Assembly: GCF_030272615.1 (NCBI RefSeq)
Contig: NC_081407.1
Location: 142,606,897 to 142,670,896 of the forward strand
Source: Cryptomeria japonica
Lineage: Eukaryota; Streptophyta; Pinopsida; Cupressales; Cupressaceae
DNA: 64,000 nucleotides
Reading direction: 5' to 3'
The stretch's first letter is position 1. The number at the start of each line of letters is the position of its first letter. Position numbers and translations under genes: made by a program. Below the pieces are notes generated by a model. That model worked only from the letters and a program-made list of their open reading frames with translations, did no database searches and was not told where the DNA came from. Shown in pieces: positions 11,279 through 24,100 of this stretch.

Positions 11279-13830
11279 GAACTAGGTATTGACCGAGATG
11301 TGTGAGACTAGATGAAAATGGAAAAAGTATGGAAGACCAAGGGTTGGATGGAATGTAAATGAATCTGAGGTGTACTTGCAATGTCCAAAGTGTAAGACCA
11401 AGTATGTATGTATTAGAGTAGGTGTGACTTCCAAAGAGAGGATAGTTTCTCTTGATGAGGTAAGTTGACCTTGACTCTAAGTAAGACCAAATGAGACCCA
11501 AAGGTGATAGACCTTGATGAGGGACCACTTAGCAAAATGTTGTTGTATGTAGTGTGTTGACAAAGTATGATGAGGACAAGCAAGTGACCTTTTGACTCAA
11601 GTTTAGACAAATGTAAATTTAATGCAAGATGTAAAGCAATGATGGACTTTGTGAGACCCAAAGACAAGTTGAATGCTAGATGAAAACCTTGAGAAACAAC
11701 CTAAGAAGCTCAAGAATTCTGAAACTGATTGCTCTTGTTTGCTGGACTGTAAAATTTTTCCAATTTGTGAAGTTGTTGGTTGTGACCAAATTTGAATGTT
11801 TGACTATTTTTTGTGACAAAAGGACACAATGTTGATGAGGACTCAATGTTTGCAAGTGTTTAGACTCAAAATGACTCCAAGAAAAGTGTGTTGTTTAATG
11901 TAAAAATATTTTGCATACACTTGAAGACACAAAAGACACAATGTTTTTCTATTTGGTCTTGAATGTTTTGAATGTTTAAAATAAGTCAAGCACAATTCTT
12001 ATGGCTGGGCAAGACAATATTTGTTGATCCCACATGAGGTTTTACCCCCGAGGCTACGCTATTCAGACTGGATACTTAGATGCTTGACCTCACTGGCTCC
12101 ACCCTTGGCACTCACTTCTTGGGTCAACCAAGCATTAGTCCCCATGAAAACTCCTCGTGGCAAACTTTGTATCTCTACTAAGAATCGTATGTGTGTGGGC
12201 TACTACCAGAGGTCCGACCTCCTGCCTCAACAACTAGAAGGATTTTGGCTTCTAAAACAAAAAGGTGCTAGTAAGGGCATCCGCTCATATGGCCATACAT
12301 GTGACACTTTCAGCTCTATAAATATAGAAGGCTCCCAGCTGGTAGGGGTTATGTCATACAACTGATCAAATAAATTTGATCAAACGGGTTTATGGGGAGA
12401 CATAGTGTCGGTATGAACTGATCAGCACACGTTATCCATAGTTTTCACCATGAATATAGTTGTTTATAGTGGTTCAAAAGAGGTGGGTTTTCCTTGCTAC
12501 CACTTGGGTCATTCTCTTCTCACTAGTAGCCCTAATGACCACACAGGAAGACAAGCCCTCCAAAGATTAAACAAAAAGAGCCTATTGCTCAAGACACAAA
12601 AGACAATGATTCAATTTTAGTGCACCAATTGAAGTGTTTGCTAGTTTATGAAAACAAGGCACACAATAAAAATCCAAAAACCTTTGCCAAGGACCTGTAA
12701 CAAAGATTTATTAGTAGTTTGGATTGTTTGAAATAATCACCCCTTTCTGCAAGCACACAAGTTAGGTAAATTTTAGATCCAAAAGACTTTGTGAAATAGG
12801 GGCCTTCAACAATGCATTTGTTGACCAATTCAAAGATCTGATTCATCATAAAAAAAGACCACTTGTAAAATTTCAAGAGATTTCCAGAAATGTAAGAAAA
12901 TCAAAAAATTTTGCTAATTTGCTCCAAAAATTAATTTTTTATGAAAAATCATAAAAAATTCATATAAAATGCAAAATCGATCCAAAAAATCTGAAATTTT
13001 TACTAGAGAGTCTTGATGGTCTTCCAAATCTGTATAAAAAAATTTCTGCAACAAATCTAAGTAGTTTGTGAGATATGAGTAAAATAATGCAAAACCCTAA
13101 TTTTCAAAGGTCTGATTTTTTTAGGAATGATTTTGCATCAAATTTAAAATCACAAAGAACAGATCCTATGTATAATTCTAATAGATTTCCAAAAATGTAA
13201 GAACATCCAAAACATTCACTAATTTGCTCTCAAAATTATTTTTTTATGAAAAATCATAAAAAATTCATATAAATTGAAAAAGTGATCCAAAAAATATGAA
13301 ATGTTTACTAAATCCTTCTGATACTTTTCTTGACTTGCAAAAAAAATTTGATGCCAAAATTTGAAGCCGTTTGTGAGATCTGATCAAAATAAAGAAAAAA
13401 CCCTAATTTTTAAAGATCTAATTTTTAGGGAAATATTTTGCATTAAAATTAAAATGACAAAGAATAGATCCTGTGTATAATTATGAGAGATCTCCAAAAA
13501 TGTAAGAAAATCCAGAAAATCCAAAAAATTCTCTCATTTGCTGTCAAAATTAATTTTTTATGCAAAATCATAAAAAATTCATAGAAAATGAAAATGTGCT
13601 CCAAAAATTCTGAATTTTGGATTGAGAGCTCTTGATACTTTCTTCAACCTGTGAAAAAAATTTCATACAAAATTTCAAAGCCATTTGTGAGATATGATCA
13701 AATCTCTCCAAGATCTTGATTTTGTGTCCAAAACCCTAGCTGCACAAGATTATTCTCCAAATTGTTTTACAAAACAGCAATATAGGGTTAGAAAAATCTG
13801 CAAAAAACATGGATCTAACAAAAATCCATG
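11279..13830 (-). other. gypsy-1 untranslated leader
   Basis: About 2.5 kb lies between the primer site and the gag ATG with no convincing coding frame. Part of it (near 12020-12220, 'ttttacccccgaggctac' through 'gggctactacc') resembles the leader of gypsy-2 near 58960-59100. The portion next to the primer site holds three large tandem units. Confidence 0.6.
12864..13720 (-). repeat. Three diverged ~300-bp tandem repeats in gypsy-1 leader
   Basis: The phrase 'aaaatcataaaaaattcata' recurs near 12940, 13250 and 13570. Each copy is preceded by 'aatgtaag' with 'cc(a)aaaatt' and followed by 'gtttgtgagat...gat' and 'aaaccctaattt'. The period is roughly 300 bp. The units are visibly diverged, so the array predates this insertion. 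Confidence 0.75.
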
Positions 13831-13850
13831 TCCCACGGGGTGTGCCAAAA
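13831..13850 (-). other. gypsy-1 primer binding site candidate
   Basis: Directly inside the 5' LTR the minus strand reads TTTTGGCACACCCCGTGGGA. The TGGC start and GTGGGA end resemble primer sites of plant gypsy elements, but I cannot name the tRNA. Gypsy-2 has the related TTTTGACATGCTCAGTGAGA. Confidence 0.55.
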
Positions 13851-14661
13851 TGTTTATGGTGAAAATGGATAACAATAATAACGATATTGAAAGGCTAAAT
13901 GAATTCAACCACAAAACCCTAGCCTAACAACAACAAAGATCCACCATAACATATGAAGATTACCTAAGACAATGCAAATCAAATGAAATCACAAAGATTA
14001 TACCATTACATGTCCAATAGGGTTTGGATCTCCATTCTTCCTATCTCCATTGATCTTGCTTGATATATTTGCTCTCAGATTTTATGTGTGCACAAGAGCT
14101 CAACAAAGAACGGAAATGTGGTTGCAAGTAGGATCACATATGTTCAAAAGCGTAGTGTAGTCAAGTAGTCAACGAGGGTTGAATGCATAGTTGAGTAGAA
14201 TGATTGATTAGGGTTGATAATGAAGGAAGCATCTCCTTATATAGAAGACACTATATGAAATGGAGGGATAAGATTGAAAGGTGTAAAAGGAGGTCAGCTA
14301 TGATTAGAGGGTAGGTAAAGAAAATAATAAAATAATGAGAGGGGTAGGTAGTGTATGAATTAAGAGATGAATGGCATGTGTCATGGGTAGAAAAGGTTAA
14401 TGAATTAATTAAATAAATAAAGATTTATTAAATTAATAGAAGGAGTGAGATCAATTAAATAAATAAGATATTTATTTAATTTAGGAAAAGGATAATTTAA
14501 ATAAATAAATGTATTTATTTAAATGAGAAATAAGGCTAGAAGAAGATAAATGAATTAATTAAATAAATAAAGATTTATTTAATTAATAGAAGAATTAAGC
14601 TTAGATAATTAAATAAATAAAATATTTATTTAATTAGATTGGACAATTTTGGGTGTCTACA
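13851..14661 (-). repeat. gypsy-1 5' LTR
   Basis: Second LTR, 811 bp, TGTAGACA...ATAAACA on the minus strand. It is adjacent to the primer site on its inner side and followed outside by the ATAAG duplication (14662-14666). It should contain the element's promoter. Confidence 0.92.
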
Positions 14662-14666
14662 ATAAG

Positions 14667-15900
14667 AAAATTCAAGATAAAAGGCTTTCATTCCTTATGA
14701 GTTTCTTTTAGAAAAATATTTACTTAAAACCCTACTAAAGAAAATTGCTAATGTTCATCTCTTAGTCTGTTTGAAAAAAAAGAGTGAATGGGGGAAAATA
14801 TATGGTCTAAAGTTGTTACCAAATAGGATTTTAATGGGGAAAAAACTTCATTAAAATAAAACATCAAATATATAAACAAATGGTACATTGACTTGCATAC
14901 ATATACAAATAATAACAAAGAGATAAATTATATTTTTTGGTTAAATTTTGTAAGTTATGTAGTAAAGGCATTAGTGAGAAAGAGAAAATATGGATTTAAT
15001 CTTTCATATGTTCATCTCCAAAAGGCCTATATAGGTACTAACATATTTGGAGCCCAACTAAAAAATTAACTCATGACATCTTAATGCAAAAGATGTAGAT
15101 GGAAGACTTTCCAAAAGAACAATGGAAGGTGAGTGTATTGTCTATGCAACCATTAGACTACTCATTTCATGTATTTATTAATTAATTAAAAATAAAAAAT
15201 GTGTTGGTTGGGTAGATTCTTTCTAAGGAGTGGGTGTGTATCTTATGTACAAGTACAACAATTGAGTCAAATAAACATGTTAGTATAGAGTGTCAGACTT
15301 ACAATTACATTTGATCCAATTATGTGAGTACTTTAGCTAGAATTTTATTTATAAAATTTATCAAATAAAATGTTGATGAAATAAGGAATTCCATCATCAA
15401 TATAAATATCAAAAGATCTCATGTAAAAAGTTAAAACGAATAAATTTTATCTCCATTGAAATATCTTTGACCTTTATAGACATTAAAAATATTTTATTCT
15501 ATTCTATTTAGATAGACACACTACTATCTATTTCTAAACACATTTTTTTTTGTGTCGTTTCCAATTTTATGTAATTTATTTACTTTTATCCAAAAAACAA
15601 CAACTTGTAAACACCTTTAGAGAATCTAACCATGTCTTCCCTAGGAAATGAGACAACATTCACCATTTAATAGGTCCACCCACATGCCAAGTAATGAAGT
15701 TCATAAACACTAAACAAATTATGGTCCAAATAAGAAACTATCTTAGGTTCGACATTTATGGAACAATATAATTGAGTCGTTGAATACTAAATGATGTTAA
15801 GCATCTTGCATTTTTAATTTATGTCTCCTCTTGCATCTTTTCCACCATCCCAAGATGATGTTAAAGCAATATTTGAAGGTGGGTGATTTTCTTGACTAGC
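14667..15900. other. AT-rich spacer, possible LINE continuation
   Basis: No gene is supported. The first ~60 bp after gypsy-1 translate to KFKIKGFHS, which resembles the block that follows the RT core in this LINE type (KFKIKS.PYE). Gypsy-1 may therefore have split LINE copy 1. Beyond that the sequence is AT-rich with no domain I recognise. Confidence 0.35.
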
Positions 15901-16833
15901 TTCATTCATGTCATGGATCCTCTTTTGTGTGTTTTCTTGTTTGTAATGCATTCCCCCTGTGATGTGTTGATTGACATATTTTTGTATTATGTTAGGTTCT
16001 CTTTGGATGACCCTTGTTACTTTGTTAATGTAAGGTAATTAAGAGGTCGAATGTGTTGTCACATTCCTCTATTTGTATCTCAATTCTTCTATGCATTGTA
16101 TCTATGCTATATTGTACATGTGCAATTATTCATAAATTGGGGACAATACAAACCATTTATCCATCTCTTTTTGGTCTCTTCAATGTTCATTCAAAAAGAC
16201 ATCTATTTTTTTATCTCTTTTTCTCTTCTTCCATTGTGTTCATAGTTCCACTACTTTAAGGGGATTAGGTCAATTCAATACAAATATTCTTGATATAAAT
16301 TATTTATCATAATAGAATTCTAACCCTAGAGTTAGCGAATCCTTATGTGCTTTTTCCTATATGTTTGTTGACCATTATCCTTTGATTTGTCCTTCCTTGG
16401 GGGCATCTCATTGTGATAACATGCTTGTATTTTGGATGCATGCTACCTTAAAGCAATTACTCTTGATAAGGTGTATGCAATTAATTTAACATGGGGGAAT
16501 ACACTCCGCTCAATGTTACACTTTATACACACACCATGACATGTTTTTGATACTCAAGTTACTTTACAAACTTAGCCTTTTTTTTGTAATTCAATATTTT
16601 TCTTTTTCATGACTCATAGTAAGCAAATCTTAGTAGGCTAGAGTAGTCATGCTCTGTCTTTCCCTTTCATCTGTTGTCCCTTTTATCTTGATATTAGAGT
16701 AGTAAGATCCTAAAGTCCCTGGGGACTTGGTGCATCTTGTCTCTTTAATAAATTGGTGAAATTTTTTCAATACAACATTTTACTTTACCATGAGTATGTT
16801 TAGTCTCATACTCCCACTAAAGTGGGGGATAAA
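15901..16833 (+). other. Probable 3' internal region of a gypsy element fragment
   Basis: No open frame of known type. The stretch ends in a purine run AAGTGGGGGATAAA (16820-16833) that fits a polypurine tract next to the LTR-like start at 16834. I therefore read it as the tail of a plus-strand retroelement with no visible coding part. Confidence 0.35.
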
Positions 16834-17390
16834 TGTAGCATTATAAATTATATTTGCATACAATTTTATCCTCTCCTAGAACTCACCTTGGTGCTTCATC
16901 TTTCGATGCTCGATGACTATTTTGATTTTTCTCACACCACTTACCAAACCAGCAATTTCATCACCCTCCATACCTCACCCCCGAAGTTGAGTCCTGATTC
17001 TCAGGAATAGGGTGTTGGGTGCCCTAGTCCTCTTAATTATGACCCAAATTTAGTCCTCACAACAGTCACCTTAAGTGAGAAACAAATCTAACCCCATGTT
17101 GGCCTACTCCAAAAATTTAATTAATTTTGAAGTAGTCAAGTATAAAAGGAGGTCCACCCCTCTCATTTGAGGACCTAATATAAGAAGTTATAAGAGCCTC
17201 ATTCAAGATTTCAAATTAAAGTGAGAAAGCAATCGGGCATTCATCAAGCATTGGAAAAAAAGTGAAGTAAAGTTCAAGCATTCAAGATGGCATCCATGAT
17301 TAACTTTCTATGAAGACATTCTACAAGACATCGTAAAGCCCTTACATGAGGATCCCATGGGGGCTTCACTTCATGAACCTGGGTTATAGC
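16834..17390 (+). repeat. LTR fragment of a gypsy-type element
   Basis: The sequence starts TGTAGCATTATAAATT right after a purine tract, as an LTR should. A TATA box (TATAAAAGG) lies at 17141-17149, a plausible transcription start region for an LTR. The far border is uncertain (about 17390) and I found no matching second copy or target duplication, so this is a partial or solo LTR. Confidence 0.4.
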
Positions 17391-18289
17391 ACGTGCGTTC
17401 ATGGCATACTAAAGAATCCCCCTAATTTTAAAAAAACATTACCCTAAACTCCTTTTTTGTCACCCCCTCCCAATACACAACGTGAATTAAAATCCCCTCT
17501 ATTTTTGTCAAATATTATATTTTTTCATATCCCAGATAAAAAACCCCCCTATTTTCACCAATAGGCAATATATTGTACCCTCATTTTTGGGATATTAAAC
17601 CCCCAAATTTGAATGTATGTGATATAATATTGCATAGTTAGTAAAACCCCCATGGAGGATCCAAACAAGCTTCATCAAGGTATACATTTCAATTACAAGC
17701 ATTTCATTTCAGATTCGGCCTTTCCCTCAAAAGGAAAGCATCTTGCTGCAATTTTTATTTCAATTTTTACTTCAATTTCAAGGTTAATTCCTAAACCATG
17801 GTTTGAGCCAAGACGAACCCCTATCCACAACACTTTATTCTCTCTTTATATGTGTTGGAAATCGACTCAGGAGCTATACTTAGAGATTCAGACAAAGTTG
17901 ATGGCAATGAATAGGTTCAACTTTCGACGGGGCAAAATTCAAAGGACCGGGGTGAATCTCTACTACTTGGACCTAAAAAATTAGGTCAAAATTTTGAGTA
18001 TAGATTCTAAATATGTTTTTTTATCTAGATCCCTATCTGTGGCTCTATTGGAATTTTGCAGCATTTTGTTTTTTTCAATTTACTTCAGTTTCTCAAATAC
18101 TTCCCTAAATTCAACTTTACAATTTCAATTGCATTTTTAACTTAAATAAAAGGGGAATAAGGAATACAATCAACATTCAACCCTCTTCCTAATAGAATTG
18201 AGGTTGGATATATTATATGTATCCTCCTTTTAATGTTTTGGCATGAGAAAGCTAGGTCATTTCCTAGTTTACAACAGATAACTTGTGAA
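17391..18289. other. Spacer with one unassigned open frame
   Basis: Homopolymer-rich sequence (runs of C and A near 17420-17560). An open frame at 17652-17984 (+, 110 codons) starts at a true ATG, but the protein has no domain I recognise and normal plant gene context is absent. I do not call it a gene. Confidence 0.35.
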
Positions 18290-18716
18290 AGTTTGATTTT
18301 CCCACCACTACAATGATCTCATTTTTATTGTAAGGTCCACTCAAGGTTTGTGCAGGCCCTAGAGAAATTTTGCAAGCAATAACACATTCAATTTAACACT
18401 AGCAAGATGAAGATCATGAACATTTCCAATTGAAAGAAAAAAATAGTTTGTCTTTTATTTTAAGAGGTAACTTGGAAGAATTGATGTAGAGTACACAAAC
18501 CTTCAGATAAAATTCAACTAAAAAATTATTTAGTAAACTTTTTACATTATAATTTACATAAGTAGGGTGGTTGAGGTATGCGATTAAAAATTATCCAAAT
18601 TTTATTCAATCTATTAGTAATTTTGGTGGAGCTTTATAGGTGTAAATTGTCCATTTATAATACTTGACAAATATAAAGGAGACAAAAAGAGAAGATTCAA
18701 AATATTTAATCACAAA
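18290..18716 (+). pseudogene. LINE reverse transcriptase remnant, copy 2
   Basis: It aligns by eye with copy 1 from about 2570 to 3005. Shared stretches include 'catttccaattgaaagaaaa', 'tgaggtatgcgatt' and 'gacaaaaagagaagatt'. Several internal gaps and stops remove coding ability, and the RT active-site region is missing or unreadable. An (AT)n tract follows 66 bp after its end. Confidence 0.65.
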
Positions 18717-18778
18717 AAATTTGTAACGCCTGCCAAGAAACCCTAGAGGACAACACTAATTAACTAACCAACTAAACA

Positions 18779-18933
<155 letters not shown>

Positions 18934-18995
18934 AAGTATTATCACATAAATCTATTGAATTAAAATACATATTCAATCAACAAGTGAAATATCTT

Positions 18996-20164
18996 TGAAC
19001 CAAGGGAAAAAAAATGTGAATTTCAAATCAAATAAACATAAAACATTCAATAATGCATGAAATAAAACCATTTATACCTTCACAATGATCTTCTCTTGCT
19101 CCTTGGATTGAGCCTTCGATGAAGTGAAGAATGCACCCCTTCTCCATTTTATTGGATTGGCTCTTTGATAGGATTGTGGATTTCTCTCCACTATACAACA
19201 AGAGGGATTGGATTGGATGGGATGGGATTTGAATGATGATGATGGATATGGCTTATGTGAGGCAATATTTTGGCATTATGATGGAATGATGGATGATTTA
19301 GGAGCTCAACCTAGTAGCATAAGACTACATGAAAAGTGGATGATTTGTAATGAGATGAGACTCAAATTTATAGATTGGAGGAGACCAAAATGGAGGGCCA
19401 AGATTGATTTGGAAATGAAGGGTTGAGATTGATTTGAAATGGAGGAGGGGATTGAGAGGAAAAGGTGTGGAGACGAAGATATTTTCCATAAAGGCATTTC
19501 TTGTCTACACACTCCTCAAGGTATATGGGGGAGTTCCCTAAGTACATTGGGAAAAGAAAAAAGAATATAAAATTCTCTAGGGGAAGTGTGAGGAATTAAA
19601 AATTCCAAAATAAGAGGTTGTGTGGGAAAATTAAATGAGAAAAGGAATTAAAAATTCCCTGGGAAGAGGATGCATGGGGAGATTCAAAGAATTTGAATTT
19701 CTTTGAAAGGATCAAAGTTGACCCATCAGGGATACACAGATGATTAAGCGGATTGATTAGGTGGCTTAATGAGTGATTAGAGTTCAAGCGGGAAAATTAG
19801 GAGGATGTGACAAGAGGAGAGAGAATGAGTGGAGGAATTTAAAATTGAGGAATAATGATAAGCATGATTAAGGAGTGATTAATTAGGATAGATGATAGGA
19901 TTAGAAAAGTGATTTGTAGGAATCATATAATTAGCTTAGTTAATTAACTAAGTAGGGTTTAGAAGAAATAAAAGATATTCTATTTTAGAAGAATGGGGGA
20001 ATAATTAATTTTGATAAACTAATTATAGGACTATAGTGATAAAAATAATTAAATTTGATTTAATTAATTTTAAGAAGAAAAGGACCAACACAATTAAATT
20101 AATTAATTACGTTGATAGGCTTAAATTAATTACATATTTTTTTAATTAATTTTAGATGTCTACA
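18996..20164 (-). repeat. gypsy-2 3' LTR
   Basis: Runs TGTAGACATC...GGTTCA on the minus strand (1,169 bp). It matches 60325-61483 over its whole length, with scattered substitutions and some indels. Shared stretches include 'caccttcacaatgatcttctct', noted as position 19075-19100, and the 'ttgattggattggctctttgatag' region near 19150. The LTR pair is clearly more diverged than that of gypsy-1. Confidence 0.85.
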
Positions 20165-20179
20165 TTTTGCCCCTCTTTG
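20165..20179 (-). other. gypsy-2 polypurine tract
   Basis: The minus-strand reading CAAAGAGGGGCAAAA directly precedes TGTAGACA. Position and composition match gypsy-1's tract. Confidence 0.75.
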
Positions 20180-21454
20180 ATATGTCATCATGAAGTGATG
20201 TTATATCAAATAAGAATAAAACATAGTGGATAGAAAGGATAAGGACAAGTAGCATGATGCCCTAGTCATAGGTGAGATCAGGAAGGATGGTGAGGAGGTA
20301 ATGGTATGCCCCCTCGAAAGGACATGCGGGTTGTAAGGACATGGGTGTTCTCTTGAAATGGATTAGAGGACTAGAGGATTGAGGATGAAAGGATGTAAAA
20401 AGGATAAGGATGATGAAAGGGAATGAATGAATTGGAGTCTCCAAGATAAATGGATAAAATAAGATGAATGAATGAAAGGAAGTAAGTGGATGAGTTTTCT
20501 TGTTTTGTAGATGTGGAGAGAAAATATAGTTTTTATTCTGCAATGGAATATCTAAACCACTAACTATAGAAGTCAGGATGTTGTGAATATCCGATGCATG
20601 GACTAGACTCTCAAATAATAGGTATCTCCTGCACACAACCTTGCAAAAATCATAATGATGTAAATGTAAGACTGCTGGATTATGCAAGGGAAACCTTCAA
20701 ACACACCATACCAGCAAAAAATATGTCCCAGTATACACCAACCCGAGACATACCAAGATATGTAATAATCAAGGAAACCTTGAATAGGTAGAGTCTTGGG
20801 ACAGAAGATAAAAATAAGGGCAAAAATATCGATCATACAAACAAAATGCACATGGCCAATTGATATCTCTTGCCAAGAGTAGGACATGGATCTGGATTGA
20901 CTGCTAGACATGGGAAGGATACATCCTGATGGGCAGGTGATGGATTTGGATAAACTACCAGATATGGGAAGGATGCATCCCAATAAGCAGGAGGATTATA
21001 TATATTGATAGGAGGAAATAGATAAGCTAGTTGTTTAGGGTCCGCAAATGGGAGGATTGCCGCTTGGAATTGGTTAACATGTCGTGGATGGGTGTTTGCA
21101 TTACACACAAGTTAATATAAGCTTAGATAGATGAGTAAAGCTCAGTGTGATAGGGAAATCTCAACATGATGGTGATCATAAATGTATTGGATAGGATCAG
21201 AGGAGGATAAATGATTGGATATGATAGGATTGGATTGCGGATATAGGATAAATGGATGGGGATTAATAATAAGGGAGAACCTAGGCTTGGTAAAAAAGAG
21301 GGAATGGATGGAGATATTTCTTGGATAGGGGATGGAGGGATTAAGTAGATGGATAGTGATAGGATATGGAGGAGTAAGGCATGAAAGATAGGTGGAATGG
21401 GGATCCAAGAACTATTGTGCAAAAGAGTAAAACACCCCACTAAAGGTAGTGCAA
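20180..21454 (-). other. gypsy-2 3' noncoding zone
   Basis: Purine-rich on the plus strand ('ggatgg', 'gataagga' words), giving low-complexity open frames on the minus strand rich in Ser, His, Pro and Ile. No family is recognisable, and I treat the frames as composition artefacts. Confidence 0.5.
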
Positions 21455-21459
21455 TGGTG

Positions 21460-22397
21460 TGTTGGCAATTGACACTCAATTGGTTGGTTTCACTATGTTG
21501 TCATTGATGGCAACATGGTATCTTGTTGTGGCTTCATGTTTTGGTTCAATTGTGTACTAGCAGGCACTTCATAGACACTTCACCGACATTGGCTCCGACA
21601 TGATGGAAGGATTTCTTTGGTTACCTGCAATGCAGGCCGACATGGTTTAGAATAAAGTTATCGGTGTTGGAGGCCGACATCTTTTGGATCTGACATCGGT
21701 AATTGTTTTTGATATTCATGTATTTATGTTATCTAGCTGACATGTATATTGATATGGTAATTATCTTTGTAATATAGCATAAGGCATGATAAATTGTATA
21801 GGGTATATAGGTCAATTAGATTACATCATTTTGATATATGATGATGATGATAGGGATGTGAATATGGATGGATAGAAGATGTGAAATATATGAGAGAGAT
21901 TATGTATGAGAGGATATTTTTGTCAAGGGTTATTCTGGTAAAGGGTTTAGGGTTTCAAACCGAAACAAACAAAGCTTAACCAGAACTATATTCTGGCATA
22001 GAAGATGCTATCTTAGCAGTTCAATCATTTCTCCAGATTGTAGTCTAGATTTATATGTAGTCGGTGAGGCTCCTTTTGGGATTAAGTAGTGTGTTCTAGG
22101 TTGTAAGACTTCCTGCAAGTGCAAGCCCCTATATTTTGTAATATCTCTTCATATGGCCAGTGGATTGATATTGTGGGTCAGAAATCCCACCGTGGTTTTC
22201 CTTTTTGAGGTTTTTCACGTATAATTCTATGTGTTATGGTATTCATTTATGTGATTGGCTTATTGGTTTCTTTACTTCTTTCAATTCTATATGTATCGAT
22301 ATACCAGTTGGTGTATGCATGCTTTAATAAGGTTAAAATTGATCATACCGATAGAACACTGATTCATCCCCCCTCTCAGTGTTCTTGGATTCCAACA
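21460..22397 (+). repeat. Solo copia-type LTR with TGGTG duplication
   Basis: The sequence starts TGTTGGCAATTGACACTC and ends TTGGATTCCAACA. It is flanked by an exact 5-bp duplication TGGTG (21455-21459 and 22398-22402). It contains phrases shared with other copia LTRs here ('gtcattgatggcaac', 'gtgttatggt', 'cccccctctcagtgttc'). No primer site or internal region follows, so it is a solo LTR from LTR-LTR recombination. It sits in the 3' zone of gypsy-2. Confidence 0.88.
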
Positions 22398-22644
22398 TGG
22401 TGGATAATGATGTATGAGATGGAAGAATAATGTGGAATGGATATAGGAGGAAAAATGTAGGCTTGTGTGTTTCAAAGCATTCATGGATATTATATTGACT
22501 CTATATTGATCAAGATCAAAGGTATGAATGGAGGATGGATTTGGATAGGATGAGGAATATGAGATGGATGATATGGATAGGATAGTCAAGATCAAAGATA
22601 AGAAAGGAAGAAATGAGGAGGGACTTGATGAATAAATGATGAAT

Positions 22645-24100
22645 AGTTAGTACTAAATAGGTGCTGAGAGGGGGGGGGTGAATCAATACAGACAAAAACA
22701 CTTACCCTGAACCAATTTGACTGCAAAACACTGTACTTGGCTGGCAAGTAATAACACCGGTCTAAATCAGATTACTACTAGTAAAACACAATGAGAATGT
22801 GAAAGACATAAACCGGTAACTCTTAGCTTTCCACACAATCTAATCCCTCATTTCCACTTACCCCTTATGCATAAACAAGTAATCTAACATAAGAAATATA
22901 ATGACTGCTTGTTCAACATGTTTTACTGCTTTGACATAAAACACTAAAACATCATATGAAAGACATCACACATGACACACATATTTTTTTCACGTGGAAA
23001 CCCAACTGGGAAAAACCATGGTGGGGATGAATACCCACAAGCTGTTCTTTGAACTCTTTTGAAGTCCGCTCTGTTAGGAGCCTAGTCCGGTTAAAGACTT
23101 TTACAATAGGTTCTGCTAGGAACTAATCTTGCTAGGGATCACCTGGTTAAGGGATGGCTAAATACCCGGTTAAAGGTTAGAACCCTATTAAAGGTTACCT
23201 CACAAGAGGATTTGAAGAGCTCATTGAGTTGAGTCACCCTGTTAAAGGATTTACACAAAATCCTGCTAAAGCTACCCGGTTAAGGGATTTTTCAACTATT
23301 GAAATGGTTAAAAGTCAACAGGTAATACACTAATCTGATAATAGCACACAATGCCAAGGTAGATCCTCTTTAGTTCCCTTGCTTCTACAATCACACTCTA
23401 TAGGTATCAACACACTCCTCTGGTCTGGGAAGAATCAAGTATCACTCACTAGGATACACACATAACATTTGCCAACAACATCAAAGTGAAAAACATCATC
23501 GACCTTATAGGAAATAGATAGGTTGGTAGCATAAACCCTAAACCCTAAAAATTTAAGTTTAACACTTCATTCGGTTCAATCTAGATCGTTAATCACACTG
23601 CATTGAATACAACAGTCTTGAACAGATCTCAAGATGTTCTCCAACATCCATTCTTTGCCACTTTAGGAAGCCAATAACCCATTACGCGTTCTCCACCGTT
23701 TACAGAGACTTCACACATTCCTAAGGTAGATAGGAACAATCTTCTTCATGCAAGATCCTCAAGGAAATCCTTCACGCGCACAAGGCTGATGTGGCAATAC
23801 AATCTGATATCCATTACAATGCTAACTCATCACAAGATGTCATCAGTTGAATCACATAGGCAATGCATCAACCGGAAACCCTGAAGCTGAGACTACCAAC
23901 GGGTAGTCATGCCAAATGAAACACTGATACAAAACCTCCCATATATTGGTTCTCATTCCAACATACCGGTTCACCTTGAACAAACATACTACTTCACTTT
24001 TTCACATATACCGGTTCACAACATCATATTGGTTCTCTTGCCGGTTTGCTTACTACAATATACCGGTTCATACTTTAGTATATTGTCATCAATGATAACA
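22645..24100 (-). repeat. Copia-type LTR, reverse orientation, probably solo
   Basis: On the minus strand it starts TGTTATCATTGATGACAA and ends near AGTACTAAC, just after a C-rich run plus 'CTCTCAGCACC'. That layout is the same as the 3' ends of the copia LTRs in this window. The reverse of 'gggtttccacgtgaaaa' is present near 22990-23010. No primer site or coding region adjoins it. I could not find a clean target duplication, so the ends are approximate. Confidence 0.6.

Larger units (their letters stand above)
3013..14661 (-). mobile_element. gypsy-1: complete but pol-deleted Ty3/gypsy retrotransposon
   Basis: The element is bounded by two LTRs (786 and 811 bp) running TGTAGACA...AAACA on the minus strand and by an exact ATAAG duplication. 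Minus-strand order is: LTR, primer site, 2.5-kb leader, gag, aspartic protease, a deletion, an integrase C-terminal end, a long 3' noncoding zone carrying an antisense plant-mobile-domain fragment, polypurine tract, LTR. By eye the LTRs differ by about 15 substitutions plus one 25-bp indel, so the insertion is not ancient. RT, RNase H and the integrase core are absent, so it could only have moved with enzymes supplied by another element. Confidence 0.92.

Noticed and set aside
20262-21479. Minus-strand frames rich in Ser, His, Pro and Ile
   Set aside because: They reflect the purine-rich plus strand ('ggatgg', 'gataagga'); no domain or start context supports a gene.
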